Source: Ichthyophis bannanicus (Eukaryota; Chordata; Amphibia; Gymnophiona; Ichthyophiidae). From it: a stretch of DNA of 64,000 nt. Under the pieces are notes generated by a model. That model worked only from the letters and a program-made list of their open reading frames with translations, did not search any database and was not told the DNA's origin. Made by a program: the position numbers and the translations under genes. The stretch covers positions 385,337,289 to 385,401,288 of the forward strand of contig CM066033.1 in the NCBI GenBank assembly GCA_033557465.1, given 5' to 3'. This document shows, in pieces, positions 50,776 to 60,875 of the stretch; the first letter of the stretch is position 1; every line of letters begins with the position of its first letter.

Positions 50776-51778
50776 AAGGTTACCAGGTTTATGGAGAGCA
50801 GGTCTGGGACACCTGAGCATGGCTAAGCTGGACTGGGACTGGCAGAGGTCCTCTCTCCTTGGGCATCTTTTCCCCATAGATTTTGAAATGCCCAGTCTAG
50901 GCATCATTCAGTAAATTCAAAAGTTTAATAAAGACAGCATCAGCCCTTCTCAAGTTATAAGCACACATAAGAACATAAGATATGCCATACTGGGTCAGAC
51001 CAAGGTCCATCAAGCCCAGTATCCTGTTTCCAACAGTGGCCAATCTAGGTCATAAGTACCTAGCAGTTTCCCCAAAAGACACAGGTTCCGCAATGCTTGT
51101 ATTGGGTCAAGCAGTGATATCCTGGGTCCCTTTTTAATAATGGTTTATGGACCTTTCCTCCAGGAACTTGTCCAAACCTTTTTTAAACCCAGCTACACTA
51201 AAAGCTTTTACTACATCCTCTGGTAACAAATTCCAGAGATTGATTACACGTTGAGTGAAAAAAAGGTTTTCTCTTATTAGTCTTAAATAGGTTACCCTGT
51301 AGCTTCATTGCATGTCCCCTAGTCTTTCTATATTCTGATGGCATAAACAATCTACGTTTACCCGTTCCACTCTGTTCATTAATTTATAGACTTCTATCAT
51401 ATCTCCCATCAGCCGCCTCTTTTCCAGGTTAAAGAGCCCTAACCTTTTTAGCCTCTCTTCATAGGGGTATCCTTCTATCCCCTTTACTATTTCGGTGGTT
51501 CTTCTCTGTGCATACATATATGCTTAAATTTTATTTTATACATATAGATAAAGTTTCTATAGATTTCTAAAATTCCCCCTCTTTTTCAGAAAATAATTTT
51601 ATATCTTCTCCCACCAGGATAAAGAAGACTGCATCAGAGGGGTATGCAAGAGAAGCAAAGTCCTTTGCCTCTGTCCCACTGAAATCAAGGACAGGAGGTG
51701 GTTATAGTCCATGGCATCTAGGACACTACCTCAAAATCATGACAATCCCCCAAAATGGAGGGCATCTGGTAATCTTAC
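50776..51778. mobile_element. hAT-like non-autonomous element, right unit
   Basis: Starts AAGGTTACCAGGTTTATGGA and ends GGCATCTGGTAATCTTAC, the inverted form of its start; flanked by CTTTGCAT (50768-50775) and CTTTGCTT (51779-51786). It carries an inserted CR1 3' end. Confidence 0.7.
50968..51520 (-). mobile_element. CR1-type LINE, 3' end
   Basis: Same subfamily as the full-length CR1. The minus strand encodes EGYPYEERLKRLGLFNLEKR and RLMGDMIEVYKLMN, and ends with the same 3' UTR. 5'-truncated near 51520. Confidence 0.9.
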
Positions 51779-51929
51779 CTTTGCTTGTCAGGTGCACGGC
51801 AGTGAAAACATCCACGGGTCCTCCAGCTTACCCACATCTAGGAGAAGCTACCGACTTCTCTACATTATTTCCTGGGGTTACCTACACACCTATCAAGATC
51901 CCACAATGGGACATTGTTTAAAGATGAAC

Positions 51930-52310
51930 CCACCGATTTGGGCCCTGGCATTGGATATCTGGGATTGCCTGGATTGCTGTGAAGCTAACTGGGCAACAGC
52001 AATATTCAACCGCTGCCCCGTTAGCTTCTGCAGCGAAAGTTAGGCCAGTCTTTACTGTGTCTGACGTTTGCCACTTACAGTAGCGATAACCGGGCAGCAG
52101 CTCTATGTCACTGCTGCTCAGTTATCGCTGGGTACTGGCCCCCCCGGAATTCCCCAGTGCCAACCAAATAGCATCGTGATATGGAGCGGCGGCGTCTACG
52201 GATATTCAGTGGCAGTAACCATGTTAGTGCCGCTGAATATCCCAGCTCGGGGAATTAACGCGGTAAGCAGGTCTGCAACCGTCTTAATCCCTTTGATGAT
52301 CGGGCCCATT
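51930..52310. repeat. Unclassified repeat with TGAATATC/GATATTCAG motifs
   Basis: Contains GGATATTCAGTGGCAGTAAC beside GTGCCGCTGAATATCC, a local inverted pair, and GATAACCGGGCAGCAGC beside GCTGCTCAGTTATCGC. Similar to 58095-58545. Possibly a MITE family. Confidence 0.5.
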
Positions 52311-53858
52311 ACTCTTTCTGGTTTTGTCATTTTTTAAATGTGATGACTGCAATGCATTCCAGTAGCGTTGTCAGAGTTGGAACTCAGCATGTAATGTCAG
52401 TGCAGGAATGTGGTCCCATACAGGGTTTTCTTGCTTGCAGCAGCATTTTAATTTAGGACAGTGGGGCCACTTATTTTCTTAGCTTTGTTTGCGGTGATGA
52501 TTCTTGCTTTGAAATGGAATACAGGATCCAGCCCTGGAGGCCCAAATCAGTAGGATGAAATTGCTGGGCCAGATAACAAAGCCAGGCCCTCACTATCACA
52601 GTGCTGCTTTAAAAAAAAAAGATACAGATTTCTTTATTAAAGCAGACTTTGTTTCTAAAGAAACAGCCTACTATAGTGTTAATGTTTATTTGCAGTTATA
52701 GTCTTTAGAAAATCTGCAATAACTCACTGTTAAAACACTTAAATGTCATGTTTTTTATTTAATAAATAAGAGAAAAATAAGCCTTTGTATACCAGCAGGT
52801 TAGAAGGTCCATATCAGATACACTGATGCATTCAGCAGGATCTCTTTGTAGAATAGTGACCTGTTGTAGTTCCCCCTGTTTCTCAGCAGCGCCCAACATC
52901 CATATCTGTTGGCCTCTCTTCTGCTTTTATAGAGTCCAATGTTTCATTCTCATCCCTGTAGCTGACAGAAGTAGTGTAGTTGGAAGAGTTGTCTGGACAC
53001 CCCCCCACAGCTTTGGCTGTGGCAGTCCAAGGGTGTGACCTTCAGACTCCATCTTTCTTGGCTTTGGTGGCTGTTTCTTGCTTTGAAACAAAAAATAAGC
53101 TGACTTTTTTCCAGGCAGCAACACCCGGGCCTGACAATTTTGCAGATCCATTTGCTAATTCAGACTTATGTTCTGCAGTCTGTGAAAATAATACATATTG
53201 AAGAAATCCACTGGTACGTTCTTAAGGCACATTTTAGAAAAGATGTGTAAGTAGGAACGGAGACATCACAGTGGTGACGTGTACAAGTTTGATGGTATTT
53301 TAGAAAAGGCTCTGATACATGTGGAGCCTTCTCTAAAATACCAAATTTGGAGGAGTAGGAGGACGCATGTACGTGCCAATACATGGAGCCGGAAGAGACA
53401 TTTTACAAACATACAGATAGGAATAATGTGGCACCTTCCACCTGTAAGTGCTGACATTTACACGTTGATGTCAGTAGTTTACAACATCCACATATAATTG
53501 CTAGCCCACATTGTCCATTTTGGAAGCCTAAACGTGTAAAGACGGTCAATTAATTACTGAAGCCGCTATTTTAGTCTAAATACAGTTTGAAATGAGGAAT
53601 AAACTAGGGGGAGAATTAAGGAGAATACCCCCCATCCCTCCTATAAAGGGCTGGCTGAACAAGCACTTTAAAACAACCTACATGTGCCAGGGAGCAAGCG
53701 TAAACAGCGCCATGCACAATTGTGGTCATACATGTGCATTTCCGATATGAAAGGAGGAACACAGGTAGATTTGTGAGACACCCTGGCCACTCCCTAACCA
53801 CACCCCTTGAAACTTGCCTGTAAACTGAGCCCTTTCTAAAATGGCTCTTTACATGTAT
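52311..53858. other. Intergenic sequence with one small hairpin
   Basis: I see no gene. A perfect-looking hairpin lies at 53293-53343. The rest is unremarkable. Confidence 0.35.
53293..53343. repeat. Short hairpin
   Basis: TGGTATTTTAGAAAAGGCTC pairs with GAGCCTTCTCTAAAATACCA across a short loop (TGATACATGTG). Confidence 0.75.
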
Positions 53859-55391
53859 TGCGACGCTCCTGCCTGGGCCCTAGAGCTTACAGGCAGGAGT
53901 GGTCTTATATAATGTCCCTTATGAATAAAGGTGGTACTGATCCCTCTGAATGCTGGGATTCGTAGTACACTTGTTTTTTTTTCTTTAGGGATGAAAGTTG
54001 TAGTTGTGACTCGAGTGATAAGGCTTGCAAGAAATTTATTTGTTGTGGGGCTATTTTCAACGCATTACAATTCAAAGGTGCATAACGTAAAGGTGCAACT
54101 TTCAACATAAAGGTGAAATCAGGAGGTCAGGAAAACAACTGAAATCAAATAGCTTTAACTCAGCTTTACACAGTCACGGTAGCTTCTACTCAGCTTTGCC
54201 TCGTGTGGTTGCTTGGGATTATTGCAACCTCACAGTAACAGCTGTTGTCCTCACAGCGTGGCTTTACAGAAACAGGTGAAAACAATTTGTGAACTTTCAC
54301 GGCTAGGCAACAGGTATAGCAAATGTTTTGTATTCTTCTCATACAAACTCCAGATGCTTCTTTACACTGTTACTCTCTAAAACATAAAGAGCAATCCATT
54401 GCACAAGGATCATAACTCAAGGTAGGCACATCATTATCTATCTGCATACATTCATCTGGGCTAAGGCAATTGTTCTCTTCATCAGGTTTCTTATGTTTCC
54501 TTGACTTTAGCTCCAGAAATTGCTGAAACTCTTTTAGAAGCAATTCAGCCTGTAGCTGCTCTTTAGCTGCTTGATAGTCTCCGGTAAGGGTCACACCCTT
54601 CCCCCACTCACTATCTGCTCCTGTTGCAGAGTTTGGCTTAGGGAGGTCAGCACAATAAAAGGGTTTCTCCAGCAAGGCATTAAAATTAGGAAATTCAGCT
54701 TTACCTTTATCAGAGACGTTGGCATAAGAACAGGCACCTTTCTTCCAGGACTCTCTCCTCTCTAGAAACTCAGGAGCCTTATGGCTAGTTCTTCTGCTAG
54801 GGGAATTTCTCTCAGAAAAACGTCTTTCCTGTTTTAGTTCTTGGCTTTTATAGCACTGCTTGCCACCAGACAAAATACCTTTTCTCCAAGAGCTGGGTTT
54901 GCTAGCCTTCCCACGTTTAGGCTCTACCGTGTAGTAAGGATCTCCTTGAGAGTATATTGGGCTCCAAGGCTTACTGTTCCAGGGTTCTGCCCTCCAGGGT
55001 TCTAGCGTTTTTTCCCCTTTGATTCCAAGTTCCTCCTGAAGACCAACGTGCACTGGAAGCTGCTTCTCGTCTGCTTCGTTTCTTGCTGCTCTCCTTGTCA
55101 GCCTTGCTGCTTGCCTTGCCAGCCTTGCTGCCCCCTTTGCCAGCCTTGCTGCCTCCTCTGTCAATCCTGTCTGAGGATTTAAAAAGGGCTTCATTGCCCG
55201 GCACTCCCTGTCGTTCCCCTGGGCGTGCCCAATCAGTGCTGAAGCCTAACTCCTCCCCTGGGCTGGGGCTTGTCTTCAGCTCAGTCGATAACTGTTTTTT
55301 CCAAGTCAGTTTTGGAAATCCTGTGTGTGTCATACCTTCTATCAGGATTTTCCCCTATCTCCATTTCCTCTGGAGGGGAATCTTCACCACA
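53859..55391 (-). mobile_element. Solo-LTR-like element with an internal ORF, copy A
   Basis: In sense it starts TGTGGTGAAGATTCCCCTCC and ends GGCAGGAGCGTCGCA: TG...CA termini, and an exact 4-bp duplication GTAT on both sides (53855-53858, 55392-55395). AATAAA lies at 54035-54040, about 176 bp from the 3' end, as expected for an LTR polyadenylation signal. No second LTR or internal pol region adjoins it. The family is also at 59477-60842 and 60875-62369. I do not recognise the family. Confidence 0.65.
54370..55194 (-). CDS. ORF of LTR-like element A, C-terminal part (MDCSL family)
   Basis: 274 residues from an ATG. N-terminal Ala/Lys/Arg-rich repeats (AARLAKGAARLARQAARL), then a charged, low-complexity body and a short helical segment (AAKEQLQAELLLKEFQQFLE). 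The C-terminus DECMQIDNDVPTLS then AMDCSLCFRE shares a motif with the two sister elements. A preceding frame (55333-54971) and the MEIGENPD stretch near 55370 show that the N-terminal part is frameshifted. I do not recognise the protein, and it has no RT, protease or integrase motif. Confidence 0.55.
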   Translation of the reverse strand: MKPFLNPQTGLTEEAARLAKGAARLARQAARLTRRAARNEADEKQLPVHVGLQEELGIKGEKTLEPWRAEPWNSKPWSPIYSQGDPYYTVEPKRGKASKPSSWRKGILSGGKQCYKSQELKQERRFSERNSPSRRTSHKAPEFLERRESWKKGACSYANVSDKGKAEFPNFNALLEKPFYCADLPKPNSATGADSEWGKGVTLTGDYQAAKEQLQAELLLKEFQQFLELKSRKHKKPDEENNCLSPDECMQIDNDVPTLSYDPCAMDCSLCFRE

Positions 55392-55414
55392 GTATGCGCC
55401 AGCCTACACCCATA

Positions 55415-55912
55415 GAAATATGACGGCAGATACAGCCCATAGAGCCTATCCAGTCTGCCGTTCCATACAAACCACTGAGCTTGACAGTTCTTTTTCCTTT
55501 AAAGATCCTCTGTGTTTGTCCCATGTTTTCTTGAATTCAGATACAGGTTATATCTCTACTTCCTCCACTGGGAGACTATTCCATGCATTTACCACTCTTT
55601 CCATAAAGAAATATTTCTGCTAATTGCTCCCGAGTCTATCTTCTTTCACCTTCATCCTATGCCCCTCATTACAGAGCTTTCTTTCAGTTGAAAGAGGTTT
55701 TCTTCCTGTGCATTTATGCCACAGAGGTATTTAAACATCTCTATTATATCTCCTCTCTCCCATCTTTCCTCCAAAGTATACCTATTTAGATCTTTAAGTC
55801 TTTCCCCATATGCCTTATGACAAAGAACACTGACCATTTTGGTAGCTACCCAATGCACAGACTCCATTCTGTTTATATCTTTTTGAAGGTGTGGTCTCCA
55901 GAACTGCACACA
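55415..55912 (-). mobile_element. CR1-type LINE, 3' fragment
   Basis: Minus strand 55909-55652 reads MQFWRPHLQKDINRMESVH and TLEERWERGDIIEMFKYL, the CR1 RT C-terminus; the 3' UTR (CCAGTCTGCCGTTCCATAC) ends at 55415. Same subfamily as 25972-26885. 5'-truncated at 55912. Confidence 0.88.
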
Positions 55913-55913
55913 A

Positions 55914-56330
55914 TAAAGGCAATATTTTACTTACCAGTTAATGTCCGTTCCTTGAGTCCTGCTAGACCAGTCCAGACAAGTGGGTTGTGTTCCCCTTCCA
56001 CCAGATTGGTGGAGACAAAGAACCAATGTAAAGCCCAGGTTTCAATGATATCCCTCCTTTGCCTCTATTCACCTCAGCTACCTGAGGTCTCTTCAGTATT
56101 TGTCCCAAAGTCTATGGAAGCCTAACACAACCTCAATTGTGGGCAACTATGAGTAATCAAGAAAATAGGAAAATATAAACAGAAGGCTGTCAGTAGAAGA
56201 TGAACCTACAGAGCCAATCATAAAATCAAAGTAGACCCAAGGGTACTGCAGCAGAAGAACAGAGCAAATATAGTTTCAGGGGCAGGCCCTGGACTTGTCT
56301 AGCAGGACAAGGTTCAGCAACCTGTCTGTC
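55914..56330. mobile_element. Short DIRS-like non-autonomous element
   Basis: Inverted arms: GTTCCTTGAGTCCTGCTAGA (55947-55975) and TCTAGCAGGACAAGGTTC (right arm 56289-56315). On the minus strand the left end reads GGAACGGACATTAACTGGTAAGTAA in two parts, the same layout as the DIRS 3' terminus GAAC...ACATTACAGGTAAGTAAC. No ORF. Assignment to DIRS is inference from that terminus. Confidence 0.5.
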
Positions 56331-56608
56331 ATGCACATAGGAGGGCTGAGACCAAACCGGTTCCTCGGTGGTTCGGATCCCACCACTGCTTGTAGCGCTA
56401 TACAAATGATCAGAGTAGTAGTAGTTGCAGATTCTCACAATGAATAACCATGAGATAGCTTTGCATACTATGGACACATATTCATGCATATTTATTAGCG
56501 ATATTTTGAAAAGTTGATGGGTTGAGTGTACCCTGAGGACTGGGCTGAGAATCACTGCTTCAGAACAAGAGCTAACTGAAGGCGGATCCAGGATAGTAAA
56601 CTTAGGAG

Positions 56609-56810
56609 TAGGGTTGCCAACTGGCTCCAGATGTGCCCGACAGGCTTGCTCCAGTCCTGAGTTTCCTCCATTGCATGCAGTTACTTGTAGTTTCCCTTGT
56701 CTTATGGAGTGCAATGGAGAAATCAGAACTACATATCCCTGCATGCAATGAGGTAAACCCAGGAATGGATCGAACCTGTCGGGAGCATCTGGAGCCAGTT
56801 GGCAACCCTA
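56609..56810. mobile_element. hAT-type fold-back MITE with target-site duplication
   Basis: Starts TAGGGTTGCCAACTGGCTCC and ends with the complement GGAGCCAGTTGGCAACCCTA; internal arms also pair. Flanked by CTTAGGAG (56601-56608) and CTCAGGAG (56811-56818), an 8-bp duplication with one mismatch. Confidence 0.85.
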
Positions 56811-56999
56811 CTCAGGAGTAATATCAGAAAATAGTTATTTGTCTGGAAAAGGTGGTAGATACATGGAATGGCCTCCTGGAGTTGGGAAAGACTTGGGTTT
56901 TAAATTGAATAGCTTTCCTTTTCAAATTCACATTAAGTGAGACACATTCAGGAACAATAGGTATTTCCCTGCCCCAGAGAGCTTACAATCTAAAGAGAT

Positions 57000-57440
57000 A
57001 ATTTTATAAAGTATTTATGCATGTAATAGGGTTATATATGTGTAAAAAGTAGGTGCATTGAAATATAGTGCCTACTTTTATACAGTGTAGAGGCAATTAT
57101 CAAGCTTTTTTTTCATGTAAAATTTTGATTCATGCACATAAAAGGCCTCTTATAAAATTAGGCTACACACAGTGCAAGTAGACATGTAGTGGTACAGTAG
57201 GTGTATGTAGGGAAGGAGTTTGGGGAGAACATGGGTGGAGTCACAATTTATGCATTCTTTATGCACTAGCATTTATCCCTGCTTCCTAGCAGGTGTGCAT
57301 GTCCTTTCATTCAGTATAGGTGCGGTTTGGGCAGGATTTGTGCTAGTATTTTATAAAGACGCATACATGCCTAGGTAAAAAATAGGCACCTTTCTGCCCA
57401 ATTAATCTAGGTAAACTATTCTAAAATTACCCTGTAAATG
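57000..57440 (+). repeat. Unclassified interspersed repeat
   Basis: Matches the repeat split by the half-LINE at 28712-30560 (CTCTTATAAAATTAGGCTAC; GGAGTTTGGGGAGAACATGG; GAGTCACAATTTATGC) and 32000-32310. Reads like a degenerate terminal-repeat or non-coding element. Class unknown. Confidence 0.5.
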
Positions 57441-58094
57441 TGTGTGTAGTTTGGATGCAGCTGGGGTGACGCTATGATGTATGTATGTATTTTCTAAGAT
57501 AACATGTGTGTGCACACATTTACTCTGTCCTCAGAACATGTGTACATTTGTGTGAGAGCTTTTGAGCACCACTGGGGATTATTGTATGAGCCTACGATAC
57601 AAAGGCTCCTACGCACCAATGTTGCCTTTATAAACAGCTGCTATAAAATTACTCCCTAGGTTTGTACCTCAGGCAATGGTAAACCAAGTAACTTGCCCAA
57701 TGTTAGAAGGCATGTTGATGGGAGAAGGAGGATTTAGACTCGGACTTTCCTGCTTCTCTCCCACCCCAAAATCACTAGCTGAGCTCAATAAAGTCTGCGA
57801 CAGGTACAGAAGATCTCTAGTACCAAAGAAGTAAAGCAATAGTCACGGATCCGTTTTGGGTCTCTGACACTGAACCAAGAACAACATTGGGTAAATCAGT
57901 TCCTTCTTCTGGCCCTTCGGTTCCTATGGTGGATGATATAAGAGGCTACATCCCCTTGCTCCCTCCTCACAAGACACACACGTATAAGAAAGTTTCTTGT
58001 ACACTAAGAAAAATGCAACTAATAATGGGCTAGTGATATTTTGGTATCTGTTTAAAGGTGAAAGCCATGGTACCTATGACCTCTAAACATATCG
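57441..58094. other. Intergenic sequence, nothing recognised
   Basis: No gene or clear repeat family. Confidence 0.3.
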
Positions 58095-58545
58095 GGGCTG
58101 ATATTCAAAGCGATTAATGCATTTAACAGTGTGTTAATCATGGTGGCGGGATATTTAGTGGCACTAACATGGTTAGGGCTGCTGAATATCTCTGGGCACT
58201 GCTGCTATATGCGCTGATGCTAGCCGGCCAGCATCGGGGTGTTCTGGGGATGAAGCGGAGGCCGCACCCAGGGATAACCGGGATAGTGGTGATATTCAGC
58301 CACTGCCCGGTTACCCCTAAGCGGTGAAAGTTAGGCACCTTAAAGACCTGGCGTAACATTTGCTGCAGAAACTAACCAGGCAGCGACTGAATATCACTCG
58401 GTTAGCTGTGCTGCTATCCGTCTGACCTGGATATTCAATACCAGTGGCTAGATATGGCTGCAGCACTGAATATCTGGGTTTAAGGTAGCGGCAATGGCTA
58501 GCTACTTTATAAGGGTCTAGTTGCCTCCGCGGAATATCCCCCCCC
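58095..58545. repeat. Unclassified repeat with GATATTCA/TGAATATC motifs
   Basis: Repeated GGGCTGATATTCAAAGCG, GCTGCTGAATATCTCTGGGC and GGATATTCAATACCAGTGGC blocks and ...GCACTGAATATCTGGG. Related to 51930-52310 and 5200-5410. Confidence 0.5.
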
Positions 58546-59476
58546 CCATCATTTTTTTAAAAACTTGCTGTTTATTGACTTTTCTACTGCTACCACCACT
58601 TATCTCTTCCACAGAGCTACAAGGCATATGTAGCACAATACACATGCACATAAGAGATAGTCTCTGCTCCACAGAGCTTACTTTTCAACACCATGAAAGA
58701 AATACAGAGCTAGCAATAGCACATGATGAAAAAACAGACCACGGGATGATTCCCCATCCTGTGAGAAACCTCATGCAGTTCCCAACCCCCCCCCCCCCCC
58801 GAAGCCCACTTCAGTACCTTTAAATCTCAGGAGTACAGATTGTCTAAACTTTAGTCATAGCATCTTGGACCTCTTTCCAAACCTTACAGACATCGCCTTC
58901 CATGCCCCTAATCTTAGCTGTTAATATTTCCATTTCTATTACGTATCTACATATACTGTATCTTAACTTATTCCACCAAGCCTAAACACGGGGAGGGGGG
59001 GGGGGGGAGGAAGGGCATCCCTATTTTGCTAGTAGTACTCCACGCCCCACTAAGAGCAGTTTCTTGTATAGTTAAGCTTCTACCCCCATCTCAAACTCTG
59101 GTGGAACATAGGAGTAAAGACAAGTCTTTAGGTCCATTGGTATGTTCATCTGCTTTATCACTGTAGTCTTGTGGTGAACCATATCCCCAAATCCCTGCAT
59201 GACTGGGTATAAACCAATTATATGTTCTTCCTCCCACAGGGCTGCCAACAGCAGTTGTGTGAAGAACATGCCATTGCTTTTGATTTTATAGGAGTCATGT
59301 TCCCTCCTGTTAAATTTTTGTAAAGGTCTCAAAACCGGTAAAGAATCCAGTTTCCTCCAGTATCAATGCACTAACATCAGAGGAATGGATTCACATGCCT
59401 CTTGAAATTGGTGCAGGTCTCCATGCAGGTTTCATTGACTGTAGGGGATTATTGTCAGTAGCAAATAAATATATAT
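58546..59476. other. Intergenic sequence, nothing recognised
   Basis: Only short spurious frames and poly-C/poly-G runs near 58787 and 58995. Confidence 0.3.
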
Positions 59477-60842
59477 TGTGATGAAGAAGATGCTAGTGAG
59501 CCTATGGAGATAGGAAAAACTAGTGAATGTACCTTTAAAGAACATGACAGGTCTGCAAAACACACACTGCAGAGTGCAGCTAGAGGGAGTAAGCACAGAG
59601 AGTCTGAAGTTAGGTTGCCACACCCAAGCTATCCTGAGGTAGTTACAAATTTAGGGGATGATCACACACACCTGAGGGGAGTGAGAGAGACCCTGTCAGA
59701 GAAGCAGTTTTATAAGCCTTGCTTAGAAGGAGAGAAAGGGAAGAGAAGAGGGAGAAGGTGACGAAGCAGCACCAAGCAAGGCAGCTAGAGTGGCTGTCGT
59801 TGCAGGATAAGAGAAAGTTCCAGAGAGGCCAGCACTCCCAAAGTGGAGAGCTCCAAGGAGAAGCCGTCAGGAGAGGTACCAGGAAAGCACAGCTCAGAGA
59901 GAGAGAGCATAAAAGTCTTCCCACGTCTATGCCGGACTGGCAGTCTCAACATATTCAGAGGTGGGTGCACAAGGCTCAAGCTAGGAGGCAGAAGAACCTA
60001 GCCTGGAACAGGGAGCCATCGATTAACACCAGAGAGGAACTTAAGCAAGGAGACCAGGAACTGTTTAACCGCAGCTGGAGAGAGGTTTGTGAACCTAGCC
60101 AGAAAGTAATAGCTCAAACCCCAGATACTTGTCTTCCATACCAGGTAGACCACTGCTGGAGGGAATTACAGAGATCCCCAGAGAAAGTATATCCTGGGAG
60201 ATACGGGGAAAGCTCAGAGCTAGTTGATGTTTCTTCAGAGCAGGAAGAAATGCAGATAGATCCTAGCGAACAGGATTCCTTGCTACCTGAGTTTCCCATG
60301 GATTGCACATTATGTTTGGCTGGAAGCCTGGAATCCTTAACTGAGGAATAGCTTTCAGGATGTGTGCTTTTTGAGTAACAGAGTAAGGAAGTCTGACCTT
60401 GTTGAAGGTAAGAGCTTGTTTAATCAAAGGAATATTGCCTAGCACCTGTGTTTGGTGTTACTAAGGAATGAAAGGATAAAGGAGAACATTTTTACTAAGC
60501 TGAATGAAGAAGCTTGTGTTTTGTTTTATCTGCTATGTTTTGGATTAAAACGCCTGCACAGAAGTAATGACTGCGAAACATATGCAACCTGAGTTTTGTA
60601 AATATCTTTGGAAATACTAACTGGAGAGAATATCCTGATGCTTTATGTTGAACCTTGTGACATTGGGGAAATAAAACCTATATCATTTACCTTCATACTG
60701 GTTTGTCACGGCTATACTTTTAGAAGGGAAGCTACAACTCCCAACATGCCTCAGTGCTGAAGATAGTAGTTCAACCCGTTTATGAAGGACATAATGTCCA
60801 CCCTAGCTCTTTAGGTACCTGGCCGGGGGCTGGGGTGTGACA
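59477..60842 (+). mobile_element. Solo-LTR-like element with an internal ORF, copy B
   Basis: Starts TGTGATGAAGAAGATGCTAG and ends GGGGCTGGGGTGTGACA; AATAAA at 60670-60675, 167 bp before the 3' end, almost the same spacing as copy A. The left flank is TATATAT and the right flank is CTCTCTATATC; no clean target duplication here. It abuts copy C through a (TATC)n tract. Confidence 0.62.
59504..60351 (+). pseudogene. ORF of LTR-like element B (MDCTL family), one frameshift
   Basis: Two overlapping frames: 59504-59761 (ATG start, MEIGKTSECTFKEHDRS) and the frame open from 59719 to 60351, ending EEMQIDPSEQDSLLPEF then PMDCTLCLAGSLESL. One frameshift near 59720-59760 separates them. The N-terminal EPMEI and the C-terminal MQI...MDCTL motifs match copies A and C. 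Basic, Gln/Arg-rich middle. Unknown function. Confidence 0.55.
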
Positions 60843-60844
60843 CT

Positions 60845-60874
<30 letters not shown>
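60843..60874. repeat. (TATC)n/(TA)n microsatellite between two LTR-like elements
   Basis: CTCTCTATATCTATCTATCT and following TATC units ending in ATAT directly at the TGTCAC start of copy C. Confidence 0.9.
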
Positions 60875-60875
<1 letters not shown>

